Below are positions 1 through 7,605 of a stretch of DNA of 64,000 nt, in pieces. The stretch is from assembly GCA_963815375.1 (NCBI GenBank), contig CAWFGX010000001.1:1736001-1800000 (forward strand), read 5' to 3'. A program made the translations under genes and the position numbers. Position 1 is the stretch's first letter; each line of letters starts with the position of its first letter. Under the pieces are notes generated by a model. It saw nothing but the letters and a program-made list of their open reading frames with translations, was not told where the DNA came from and did no database searches. The DNA comes from JASHPR01 sp963815375. Lineage in GTDB: Bacteria > Actinomycetota > Actinomycetes > Streptosporangiales > Streptosporangiaceae.

Positions 1-444
1 GCCGCCCGCGCTGCCCGGCTGCTGCCACTCGTAGTATCCGTCCGCTGGCAGCAGGCACCTGCGGCGCACGAACGCCCGCCGGAACGAAGGCTTGGAGCTC
101 ACCGTCTCAGCCCGGGCATTGATCATCCGGCTGCCGATCGACCGGTCCTTGGCCCATGAGGGGACAAGCCCCCAGCGCACCACCCGCAGCTCGCGCTGGA
201 CGCCTGCCGCGCCCACAGCCGCGCCGCCGTCCGCGCCAGTGCCGGCCGCGGACTTGGCTGGGCGGCCGTCTCCCGGCTCCGGGCCTTCTCCTGACCGGCT
301 GGAACGGGCCATCACGGCGTAGACCCGCTTGGTAGGCGCGACGTTGTAGTCCGCCTGGAGCGGCTCGGAGACACGGTCACGCTCCACACGGAACTCCTCA
401 AGGAGTTCTATGCGCTTGCGCGCGGACGCGTACCGGCCACACAT
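1..444 (-). CDS. SOS response-associated peptidase (SRAP, HMCES/YedK family), C-terminus outside window
   Basis: The protein begins M-C-G-R-Y. Cys2 becomes the N-terminal residue after Met removal and in this family forms a thiazolidine crosslink with abasic sites in single-stranded DNA. Further family signatures are YNVAPT (about residue 39), WGLVPSWAKD, the INAR-E segment (Asn and Glu of the active site) and the C-RR-LLPADGYYEW block near the window edge. The catalytic His lies beyond the edge. It is read from the ATG at 444 for 148 codons without a stop. A low-complexity stretch of about 25 residues (S/G/A/P-rich) splits the domain near residues 55-80, which is longer than usual. No SOS box is visible upstream. 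Confidence 0.9.
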   Translation of the reverse strand, partial: MCGRYASARKRIELLEEFRVERDRVSEPLQADYNVAPTKRVYAVMARSSRSGEGPEPGDGRPAKSAAGTGADGGAAVGAAGVQRELRVVRWGLVPSWAKDRSIGSRMINARAETVSSKPSFRRAFVRRRCLLPADGYYEWQQPGSAGG

Positions 445-679
445 GTCCTCATCCTGACCACTAGGGGGGTCTACAGGCCTGCTCTCCCCGCGGCCGTGCC
501 TTCCGCAGCCGCGAGAGCAGCGAAAAACACCGGCAGCCGCAGCGGGTGGCGGCGGCACTAGCCGGGAAGCAGATTGTGCCAGTTCATAGCCAAGATTCGG
601 GTATGCCAAACCTCCTGTGACCCGTTTCACTCAGAGTTTCGCGCTCCGCGAGGTGGCGGGAAGGGCCGCCCGCTGAACG

Positions 680-752
680 CCCGGCGCCAGAGGCCCGACG
701 CCGGGGGCCCAGCGCCAGGGGCCCAGCGCCGGAAGCCGAGCGCCGGGCGGAC
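680..752. repeat. GC-rich imperfect tandem repeat upstream of aroA
   Basis: About five imperfect units of roughly 15 bp share the core CCCAGCGCC(A/G)G. They sit in the 343-bp gap between the divergent SRAP and aroA genes. No other gene, RNA or convincing promoter is visible in 445-787. The same locus carries an 18-bp tandem repeat inside aroA, so repeat expansion seems common here. Confidence 0.5.
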
Positions 753-787
753 CGCCCGGGCTGGCGCGAGACCAGTACTCTCGCAGC

Positions 788-2341
788 ATGCGCGCAGCTG
801 CGGAATCAGACCGCTGGCCGGATATCGACTGGCAGGCGCCGCGTGCCGATGGGCCCGTGCGCGCGCGGCTGCGGCCGCCGGGCTCGAAGTCGGTGACCAA
901 CCGCGCCCTGGTCCTGGCCGCCCTCGCCGACGGCGCCACCGTGATCAAGAACCCGCTGCGGTCCCGGGACACGATGCTGATGGCAGCGGCACTGCGGGCG
1001 CTGGGCGCAACGATTGATGACAACACACCGGGCCAGCAAGGCGCTACCGGGCCTCAGACTGGCACAGCGCCTCAGACTGGCACAGCGCCCCAGGCTGGCA
1101 CAGCGCCCCAGGCTGGCACAGCGCCCCAGGCCGACACCGGACCGCGGGCCGACACCGGACCCCGGGCCGACACAGGGCCCGAAGACCCGGCGCAGGACGG
1201 CAGCGGACCGGACGACAGCACTGGGACGGTTCCGTCCTGGCGGGTGACGCCGGGCAGCACCAGCGGCCCTGCGACTGTGGACGTCGGCAACGCCGGGACC
1301 GTGCTGCGCTTCGTTCCGCCCGTAGCCACACTGGCGCACGGTGACGTCGAGTTCCGCGGCGACGAACGCGCCTCTCAGCGGCCAGTGGGCCCGCTGCTCG
1401 GCGCGCTCCGCGAGCTCGGGGCGGCGATCGACGAGCCCGGGCCGGGCGGCGCCCTGTTCACCGTGCGCGGGCGAGGGGGGATCGCCGGCGGCAGCGTCAC
1501 CCTGGATGCCTCGGGCTCCTCGCAGCTCGTGTCGGGTCTGCTGCTGTCCGCGCCGCGCTTCGACAAGGGCGCTGAGGTGCGTCACGAGGGCAGCCGGGTC
1601 CCGTCGGCCCCGCTCATCGCGATGACCGTGCAGATGCTGCGGGACGCCGGGGCCGAGGTGGAGACCAGGGTCAGCGGGCGCGGCCAGGCCGGGGAGCTGG
1701 CAAACGTTCCGGATCTATGGCGGGTGCAGCCCGGCGCGCTTCGGCCGGCTGGCATCACGGTGGAGCCCGATCTCCCCAATGCCGCGCCTTTCCTGGCAGC
1801 CGCGCTGGTGACCGCAGGATCTGTCACGATCGACGGCTGGCCGGAGCGGACATCACAGGCGGCCGATCAGATCCTTGACGTGCTGACCAGCATGGGCGCC
1901 GTGTGCTCGCCGGTCGCGGGAGGCGTGACCGTGACCGGAACCGGGACGATCCGCGGCATCACAGCCGACCTGCGCGACATCAACGAGCTGACCCCCGTAC
2001 TCACCGCCGTGGCCGCGCTCGCTGACTCGCCGTCCCGCTTCACCGGCATCGGTCACATGCGCAAGCACGAGAGCAACCGGCTGGCCGCGCTGGCCACGGA
2101 GATCGTGGCGCTCGGCGGAGACGTCAAGGAACTCGAGGACGGCCTGGAGGTACGGCCCAGGCCGCTGCGGGGTGAGGGCGTCATCTTCGCCAGCCATGAC
2201 GATCACCGGCTGGTGATGGCCGCTGCGGTGCTCGGCCTCGCGGTCCCGGGCGGCATCCGGGTCGGCAACGCATCCACGGTCGCAAAGACCTTCCCTGGCT
2301 TCCCGGCCGCATGGGCATCCATGCTGGAGCGATCGCTCTGA
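788..2341 (+). CDS. aroA: 3-phosphoshikimate 1-carboxyvinyltransferase (EPSP synthase) with repetitive insertion
   Basis: This enzyme joins phosphoenolpyruvate and shikimate-3-phosphate in the shikimate pathway. Substrate-binding motif PGSKSVTNR is at residues 31-39. NAGTVLRF follows the insertion, then the second-domain segments EPDLPNAAPFLAAAL and DDHRLVMAAAVLG. The protein has 517 residues against about 420-450 for the family. The excess is a Q/T/G/A/P-rich segment at about residues 79-155, lying between the first strand region (ALGATIDD) and the TVDVGNAGT block. It is in frame and contains seven hexapeptide repeats. The ATG at 788 has only a weak ribosome site. rsgA follows with overlap and hisN lies further downstream, an order common in actinobacteria. 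Confidence 0.96.
   Translation: MRAAAESDRWPDIDWQAPRADGPVRARLRPPGSKSVTNRALVLAALADGATVIKNPLRSRDTMLMAAALRALGATIDDNTPGQQGATGPQTGTAPQTGTAPQAGTAPQAGTAPQADTGPRADTGPRADTGPEDPAQDGSGPDDSTGTVPSWRVTPGSTSGPATVDVGNAGTVLRFVPPVATLAHGDVEFRGDERASQRPVGPLLGALRELGAAIDEPGPGGALFTVRGRGGIAGGSVTLDASGSSQLVSGLLLSAPRFDKGAEVRHEGSRVPSAPLIAMTVQMLRDAGAEVETRVSGRGQAGELANVPDLWRVQPGALRPAGITVEPDLPNAAPFLAAALVTAGSVTIDGWPERTSQAADQILDVLTSMGAVCSPVAGGVTVTGTGTIRGITADLRDINELTPVLTAVAALADSPSRFTGIGHMRKHESNRLAALATEIVALGGDVKELEDGLEVRPRPLRGEGVIFASHDDHRLVMAAAVLGLAVPGGIRVGNASTVAKTFPGFPAAWASMLERSL
1055..1180 (+). repeat. Seven 18-bp units encoding a hexapeptide inside aroA
   Basis: The units read QTGTAP, QTGTAP, QAGTAP, QAGTAP, QADTGP, RADTGP, RADTGP. 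Neighbouring units are nearly identical at DNA level and drift from one end to the other, as expected for recent slippage expansion. The length is a multiple of three, so the aroA frame is kept. Confidence 0.95.
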
Positions 2342-3357
2342 GCGGCCCAGCCAGTCACGCCCGACTCGACGAGGACGACGTGCGGGTGCGCCCGGGGAAG
2401 GGCTCGCGCCCGCGCACCAGGCGCAGGCCAGCACACGAGGACGCCGCTGAGGCGTTCGTATTCTCCGTGGACCGCGGCAGGTACGGCTGCGAGCTGTCCG
2501 GGGGTGGCCAGGCCGCCCGGGAGGTCACCGCCATGAAGGCGCGCGAGCTTGGCCGCAGGGGCGTCGTGGTCGGGGACACGGTCAGCCTCGCCGGAGACGT
2601 CTCCGGCGACCCGGGGACGCTGGCGAGGATCGTCCGGGTGGCGCCCCGGAAGTCGGTCCTCCGGCGGTCGGCCGATGACAGCGACCCAGTCGAGCGCGTC
2701 ATCGTCGCCAACGCCGACCAGCTCGGAATCGTCTCTGCCCTGGCCAGCCCGACGCCGCGGCCGCGGCTCATCGACCGGTTCCTTGTGGCCGCCTACGACG
2801 CTGGCCTCGACCCACTGCTGCTGCTGACCAAGGCTGACCTGGCCGGGCCGGAGGATCTCCTCGCGACGTACGCGCCGCTCGGCATCCGTTACCTGGTCAC
2901 CGCCAGGCCGCTGACCGAGGCAATGCTTGATCAGCTGCGGGCGCTGCTGGCCGGGTGGGTCACAGTTCTTGTCGGTCACTCGGGTGTAGGCAAGTCCACG
3001 CTTGTCAACGCCCTGATCCCGGACGCCGACCGGACTGTCGGCAGCGTCAGCCCGGTGACCGGCCGGGGCCGGCACACATCGTCGTCAGTAGTGGCACTGC
3101 ACCTTCCGGGCGGGGGCTGGATCATCGACACACCGGGGCTGCGCAGCTTCGGGCTCGCGAACGTAGCCGTGGACCGGGTAGTGCGCGCTTTTCCCGACCT
3201 GGCGGAGGGCCTGGCGGACTGCCCGCCGGGCTGCACTCACCTGACCGGAGAGTGCGCGCTTGACGCCTGGGTCGCTGACCACGACGGGGCACGGGCCGCG
3301 AGGCTTGACTCGCTGCGCCGCCTGCTGCGCAGCCGCGAAGGCGACGACACCCGCTGA
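2311..3357 (+). CDS. rsgA: Ribosome small-subunit-dependent circularly permuted GTPase RsgA
   Basis: RsgA is a late-stage 30S assembly factor whose GTPase is activated by the small subunit. The N-terminal OB-fold region contains VRVRPGKGSRPRTRRRP (about residues 25-41). The permuted G motifs follow: LLTKADL (G4), then GHSGVGKST (G1, about residue 222) and DTPGLRSFG (G3). A C-terminal zinc knuckle has Cys and His in CPPGCTHLTGEC. The listed ATG lies inside the end of aroA (31-bp overlap). There is no better start before the conserved DEDDVRVR block, so translational coupling to aroA is likely. Confidence 0.93.
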   Translation: MGIHAGAIALSGPASHARLDEDDVRVRPGKGSRPRTRRRPAHEDAAEAFVFSVDRGRYGCELSGGGQAAREVTAMKARELGRRGVVVGDTVSLAGDVSGDPGTLARIVRVAPRKSVLRRSADDSDPVERVIVANADQLGIVSALASPTPRPRLIDRFLVAAYDAGLDPLLLLTKADLAGPEDLLATYAPLGIRYLVTARPLTEAMLDQLRALLAGWVTVLVGHSGVGKSTLVNALIPDADRTVGSVSPVTGRGRHTSSSVVALHLPGGGWIIDTPGLRSFGLANVAVDRVVRAFPDLAEGLADCPPGCTHLTGECALDAWVADHDGARAARLDSLRRLLRSREGDDTR

Positions 3358-3391
3358 GGCCGGCCTCGGCGCGCCGGGCTGCCGAACGGGG

Positions 3392-4114
3392 TCATGCCCC
3401 CAGCCGCGCGCGAGCCTCCAGGATCAGGGCACGATTGCCCGCCGCTGCCTTGCCGGTCTCTAGGTGCAGCGTGTCCTCCAGGCCAATCCGCGCATCAAGG
3501 CCAGCCACTGCCGCGGTCGTGAGGACGCCCCACGCCGGGTCATCCTGCCCGTGCAGCAGCCGCGGCAGGGCAACCCCCGCATCGTCGAGGACCTCGATGA
3601 CCCCGCTCGCGGTTCTCAGGGCCTCCTCCAGGCCGGCGTCCATCGGCTCGATGAGCACATACCGGCAGTGGCCAGGCAGGCCAGCAGCGACAAACAGCCT
3701 CGCCGCCGCTGGTGTCCACAGTCCGGCCTCCACTCCGACCCCGGCCTCTTCGAGCATCAGGGCAAGCTCGCCTGCGCCGGGCTCATGGATGTTTACCGAC
3801 GCGAGATCGGGCATCACAGTCCAGCCGGAGATGAGCTCGGCGCGGCGCGTGGCATTCATGTATGGGAGCAAGTTCGTCGTCACGCTGACGCGGGTGTCCG
3901 GGGCCGCGCCGCGGATGGCGTCCAGGGCCTCGGCGACATCACCAGGGCTGAGGCTCTCAGCGCCGGAGGAGTCCCTGGGATGCACGTGGACCTCCGTGGC
4001 CCCGGCGCCTACGACCGCGAGCGTGTCGGCGGCGAGCTGGCCCGGTGTTACCGGCAGAGCCGGGTGACTGCCAGGCTCGCGGCCGCCGTTCAGGCAGGCG
4101 ACCAGACGCTTCAC
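3392..4114 (-). CDS. BKACE-type beta-keto acid cleavage enzyme (DUF849 family)
   Basis: The family folds as a TIM barrel and uses a metal ion with acetyl-CoA to cleave beta-keto acids, as in 3-keto-5-aminohexanoate cleavage. Family marks are LVACLNGGREPG at the N-terminus, the metal-binding H-V-H-P-R-D motif, SVTTN, VNIHEPG and the C-terminal GLEDTLHL. I chose the GTG at 4114 because homologues start just before VACLNG; an in-frame start at 4177 would add 21 atypical residues. It lies convergent to rsgA and interrupts the usual rsgA-hisN adjacency. The substrate cannot be told from the sequence. Confidence 0.85.
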   Translation of the reverse strand: MKRLVACLNGGREPGSHPALPVTPGQLAADTLAVVGAGATEVHVHPRDSSGAESLSPGDVAEALDAIRGAAPDTRVSVTTNLLPYMNATRRAELISGWTVMPDLASVNIHEPGAGELALMLEEAGVGVEAGLWTPAAARLFVAAGLPGHCRYVLIEPMDAGLEEALRTASGVIEVLDDAGVALPRLLHGQDDPAWGVLTTAAVAGLDARIGLEDTLHLETGKAAAGNRALILEARARLGA

Positions 4115-4252
4115 GATTCGCACGCCCGGCTCGCGGTGCCGTGCGTAGCAGCCACGATTCGTGCTGGCATGGCGCATACGTTACGGCTCGGATGAGCGGT
4201 CTACGCGGCGACCGTGGCCGGGACGGGCCTGCGGGCGGTACCGTTGCCCGCG

Positions 4253-5038
4253 ATGGCGGGTTTTGATGACGACCTCCGGTTCGCTCACGTCCTGGCGGAC
4301 GCGGCGGACGACATCACCCTGCGCAGGTTCCGGGCGGCCGATCTCAGGGTCGACGCCAAGCCGGACATGACCCCGGTCACCGACGCCGACACGGCCGCCG
4401 AGGACTCGCTGCGGCATGTGCTGAGCCGGGCCAGGCCACGCGATGCCGTCCTCGGCGAGGAATCCGGCAAGACCGGTGTCGGGAAGCGCTGCTGGGTGAT
4501 CGATCCAATCGACGGCACCAAGAACTTCGTCCGCGGCGTGCCGGTCTGGGCGACCCTGATCGGGCTGATGGAAAGCGGCGACGTGGTCGTCGGCGTCGTC
4601 TCCGCGCCTGCCCTCGGCCGCAGGTGGTGGGCTGCGCGGGACGGCGGGGCCTGGACCGGCCGGAGCCTGACCAAGGCCTCGGCATGCCGGGTTTCGGAGG
4701 TCGCGAGTCTGGAGGATGCTTCGCTCTCGTACTCCGACGTGACCTCTTGGGAGCGTTTCGGGCGGATGGACGGGTTCCTGAGCCTGGCCCGGTCGGTCTG
4801 GCGCACCCGTGCCTACGGCGACTTCTGGTCGCACGTGCTGGTGGCAGAAGGTGCGGTCGACGTGTCCGCCGAGCCCGAGGTCTCTCTCTGGGACGTCGCC
4901 GCGCTGCAGGTCATCGTCGAGGAAGCAGGCGGCACGTTCACGGACCTGACGGGCAAGCCCACGCCCGACGGCGGCAGCGCGGTCAGCACCAACGGCCGCC
5001 TGCACGCCGAGGTTCTCGATCTGCTGGCTGGGCGCTGA
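4253..5038 (+). CDS. hisN: Histidinol-phosphatase of the inositol-monophosphatase fold
   Basis: This is the actinobacterial HisN type that removes phosphate from L-histidinol phosphate. Metal-site motifs are visible: VTDADTAAED, GEESG, WVIDPIDGTKNFVRG (the two Asp of the IMPase signature) and the C-terminal SLWDVAALQVIVEEAGG. The ATG at 4253 gives MAGFDDDLRFAH, typical of the family; the ATG at 4214 is less likely. Proximity to aroA and rsgA supports HisN over a generic inositol phosphatase. Confidence 0.92.
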   Translation: MAGFDDDLRFAHVLADAADDITLRRFRAADLRVDAKPDMTPVTDADTAAEDSLRHVLSRARPRDAVLGEESGKTGVGKRCWVIDPIDGTKNFVRGVPVWATLIGLMESGDVVVGVVSAPALGRRWWAARDGGAWTGRSLTKASACRVSEVASLEDASLSYSDVTSWERFGRMDGFLSLARSVWRTRAYGDFWSHVLVAEGAVDVSAEPEVSLWDVAALQVIVEEAGGTFTDLTGKPTPDGGSAVSTNGRLHAEVLDLLAGR

Positions 5039-5097
5039 CCAGGCCGCCTGACGACCCGCGCTGACCAGGCCGCAGGCCGGCCCGCGCTAACCAGCCC
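5032..5097 (+). repeat. Three direct repeats with 26-bp period at the hisN 3' end
   Basis: GCGCTGACCAGGCC occurs at 5032 and 5058, and GCGCTAACCAGCCC at 5084. Spacing is exactly 26 bp. The first copy contains the hisN stop codon. No function is evident. Confidence 0.8.
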
Positions 5098-5298
5098 ACC
5101 CTGCCGATAGGCGCCAGCACGCCCGATCCCGGCGGAATTTTGTACGTATATGGGCGAGAACGCTCTGGCCTGAAGCACGCCGAGCGTCAGACAGCGCCGA
5201 ATTGAGAGAGCTGGCGAAGAACTCTTGCTCTCAGCAGCCAGATCGCAGATGCTGGAATGCATTCTCACAATTTCACAAGCTGGAGGGAGCAAGCGATC

Positions 5299-5730
5299 AT
5301 GAACGTACGGGACGGGATGACCCCGGCAGTCGTGACCGTCGGCCCAGCGCACACCCTGCGTCAGGCTTCCCGCCAGATGTCAGCGCGACGCGTCGGTGCT
5401 GCGGTCGTCACCGATCCAGAGCACGCAGGGATCGGCATCCTCACCGAGCGTGACATTCTCGACTCGGTCGGCGCAGGGCAGGATCCAGACGCCGAGCTTG
5501 TCGCGGACCACCGGACCGCCGACGTCGTGTTCGCCTCACCCGAATGGACCCTCGAGCAGGCAGCCGAGGCTATGGTGCGCGGCGGCTTCCGGCACCTCGT
5601 GGTCGTCGAGGACCATGACGTCGTCGGCCTGCTCTCGATGCGGGACATCGTGCGCTGCTGGTCGGGATTCTCGCCAGACCGCGAACCGGTCTCCGCGGTC
5701 CCCCAGGCGCGTGCGGCGACCCGGGCCTGA
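5299..5730 (+). CDS. CBS-domain pair protein
   Basis: Two tandem CBS motifs make a Bateman module, which usually binds adenine nucleotides. The first covers residues about 5-60 (DGMTPAVVTVGP ... GILTERDIL) and the second about 70-125 (TADVVFASPEWTLEQAAEAM ... VVGLLSMRDIV). No other domain is present, so it probably works as a free-standing sensor or a subunit of another enzyme. The ATG at 5299 is preceded by GGAGGGAGC, a good ribosome site; an earlier in-frame ATG lacks one. The long leader from 5038 has nothing recognisable beyond the 26-bp repeats. Confidence 0.88.
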   Translation: MNVRDGMTPAVVTVGPAHTLRQASRQMSARRVGAAVVTDPEHAGIGILTERDILDSVGAGQDPDAELVADHRTADVVFASPEWTLEQAAEAMVRGGFRHLVVVEDHDVVGLLSMRDIVRCWSGFSPDREPVSAVPQARAATRA

Positions 5731-5834
5731 CGCCAATCCGCTACTGCCCACCGGGTATGGAAACCACCAGAGTTTGCCATTATTCGGGCATTGTTACTTG
5801 AATCGCAGCGCCTCTCAGGCCAAAGTTAGGCGGC

Positions 5835-6635
5835 ATGCAGCTAAACGGAGCGGTCGCGCTGGTCACGGGCGGCTCATCGGGCATCGGGGCCGCAACAGCG
5901 CATGCGCTAGCGGCCGCAGGAGCCCGGCCGCTCATCGCGGGGCGTGACGCTGGCCGGCTGGCATCTGTCGCCAGCGAGACCGGCGGCGTCGCGCTGCAGG
6001 CTGACCTGGCAGCGCCGGATGGGCCCCAGGCTCTTGCCGAAGCCGCGCTCCGCGAGGCCGACCACATCGACCTGCTGGTCAACAACGCTGGCATCGGCTG
6101 GGCCGGGCCGTTCTGCGAACTCACCGCAGCCAGGGTCGACGAGCTCATCACGGTGAACCTCACTGCGCCTATCCACCTGACCAGGTTGCTCGCACCGGCC
6201 ATGATGAAGCGCCGTCACGGCCGCATCGTGTTCGTCTCCTCTATCGCCGGCGCCACCGGAGTCCGCTACGAGGCCGTCTACGCGGCGACCAAGGCGGGCC
6301 TCACGTGTTTCGCCGAGAGCATCGCGTATGAGCTCGCTGAGCACGACGTGGGCGTGTCAGTTGTCTTCCCCGGCGCGATCGACACGCCGTTCTTCGAGCG
6401 GCGCGGCACCCCGTACGACCGGCGCAAGCCCAAGCCCATCGCTCCAGAAGGCATAGCCGCCGCGGTTATCGAGGTCACCGAACATGATCAGGCCGAGGCG
6501 TTCGTCCCGGCCTGGATGCGCTTCCCGGCACGACTGCATGGCGTAGCACCGGGTACGTTCCACACCCTGGCCGCTCATTTCGACCGCCCACCCAAACAGG
6601 GAAGGGCCGCCGCGCAAGCGGCGGGCCCTTCCTGA
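5835..6635 (+). CDS. Short-chain dehydrogenase/reductase
   Basis: This is a classical SDR of 266 residues. The NAD(P) motif is TGGSSGIG near residue 12, followed by NNAGIG, the catalytic Ser in VSSIAG and Y-AATK near residue 155. An Arg in IAGRDAGRL after beta-strand 2 favours NADPH. The C-terminus (PAWMRFPARLHGVAPGTF) resembles membrane-proximal SDRs of the DltE/SDR7 type. The substrate is not predictable. It stands alone between the CBS gene and a convergent gene, and its last codons form a terminator hairpin. Confidence 0.9.
   Translation: MQLNGAVALVTGGSSGIGAATAHALAAAGARPLIAGRDAGRLASVASETGGVALQADLAAPDGPQALAEAALREADHIDLLVNNAGIGWAGPFCELTAARVDELITVNLTAPIHLTRLLAPAMMKRRHGRIVFVSSIAGATGVRYEAVYAATKAGLTCFAESIAYELAEHDVGVSVVFPGAIDTPFFERRGTPYDRRKPKPIAPEGIAAAVIEVTEHDQAEAFVPAWMRFPARLHGVAPGTFHTLAAHFDRPPKQGRAAAQAAGPS
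6600..6632 (+). terminator. Intrinsic-type hairpin overlapping the end of the SDR gene
   Basis: A 14-nt arm (GGAAGGGCCGCCGC) and a 15-nt arm (GCGGCGGGCCCTTCC, one bulged G) are separated by a GCAA tetraloop. The stop codon follows directly. There is no T-tract, as is usual in high-GC actinobacteria. Confidence 0.75.
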
Positions 6636-6699
6636 CCTGAGCACCGGTCACTGTAGGGGCGCTTCTCAGGCCTATTCGCTGACAAATGTCCCGGCTGAT

Positions 6700-7323
6700 T
6701 CAGGAACTGAAATCGCCGGGACTGGCCGTGCCGGTTGTCCCCTGGTCAGGCGCGGCTTGCGGGCCCGCCCGCCGCAGGACGTCAGAGACGAACGCAGCCT
6801 TGAACAGGGTGTCGCGCGCGGCTCGCCAGCGCCGTTCATGCCGCCACCACCAGATCCAGAACGCCACCGCGACGATGGCGATCCCGGCACCCAGCGCGGC
6901 CTGCTGGGTTACCCGGCCGTACGAGGGGTGCTCCACGATTGACTCGGGCAGCACGACGTTGACGTTGGCCGGGTCGTAGCGCACGATCACGGACACGGTG
7001 GCGTTGCCGCTGGGTGGGGGCACTGAGAACGTGCCATCGAACTGCGTGTCGTCGGTCAGCGCAAGCTTCCCGCCGGGCAGGGCAAAGCCAAAACTTGCCT
7101 GGGGCGTGCCCGTCTGGTCGGCGGGGCCGCTGGCGACGGTCGCTCTTGCGACGGCACTATGCGCCCGCAGTTCGGCGACGAGGGCCCGGCTCTGGAAGAG
7201 CGAGTTCAGGCCCGTCCCGAGCAAGACGCAGCCGACGATCAGCGCGATGGTGGCCGGGACATAGGGCAGCACGCGGATGTTGCTGGCACGCATCACGCGC
7301 TGGGTAGACGGCATGCGCTGCAT
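6700..7323 (-). CDS. Two-pass membrane protein, DUF3592-like
   Basis: A hydrophobic segment at about residues 22-42 is followed by a roughly 90-residue extracytoplasmic beta-rich region. Its VIVRYDPANVNVV motif is typical of DUF3592 proteins. A second hydrophobic helix (AALGAGIAIVAVAFWIWWW) comes next, then a basic cytoplasmic tail. The family has no known function. The gene is convergent with the SDR gene and divergent from the CHAP gene. The start is uncertain: the GTG or ATG further in (MRASNIRVLPYVP) would also fit. Confidence 0.65.
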   Translation of the reverse strand: MQRMPSTQRVMRASNIRVLPYVPATIALIVGCVLLGTGLNSLFQSRALVAELRAHSAVARATVASGPADQTGTPQASFGFALPGGKLALTDDTQFDGTFSVPPPSGNATVSVIVRYDPANVNVVLPESIVEHPSYGRVTQQAALGAGIAIVAVAFWIWWWRHERRWRAARDTLFKAAFVSDVLRRAGPQAAPDQGTTGTASPGDFSS

Positions 7324-7605
7324 GGCTCAGCATATGGGCGACATAACCGCAGATGCGCGGGTCGCGGGGCTGGCCGCTTTGCTCCTAAGTCCTGATGTGT
7401 TACGAAATTTGACTCTAGCTTTAGAAAACCATTACTTGATCATGAAAATGCCGTAGCTTAGCGGCGCAGGCGGGCGCACGCAGTTCCCCGGTGCCGCATC
7501 CCGGCGGCTCCACGCGCTTCATGCCCGCCGTGCTCCATTTGCCGGACCGCCATCGGTCCGTACTCAGTCATGCTTTCAGTCTGATCAGGCAAGGAGGGCA
7601 GGTCA

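Noticed and set aside
445..787. SOS box upstream of the SRAP gene
   Set aside because: No GAAC-N4-GTTC-type palindrome is present in the gap.
7324..7605. Possible c-di-AMP (ydaO) riboswitch before the CHAP hydrolase gene
   Set aside because: This is common for actinobacterial wall hydrolases, but I could not find the conserved core segments, only an A/T-rich promoter-like tract.
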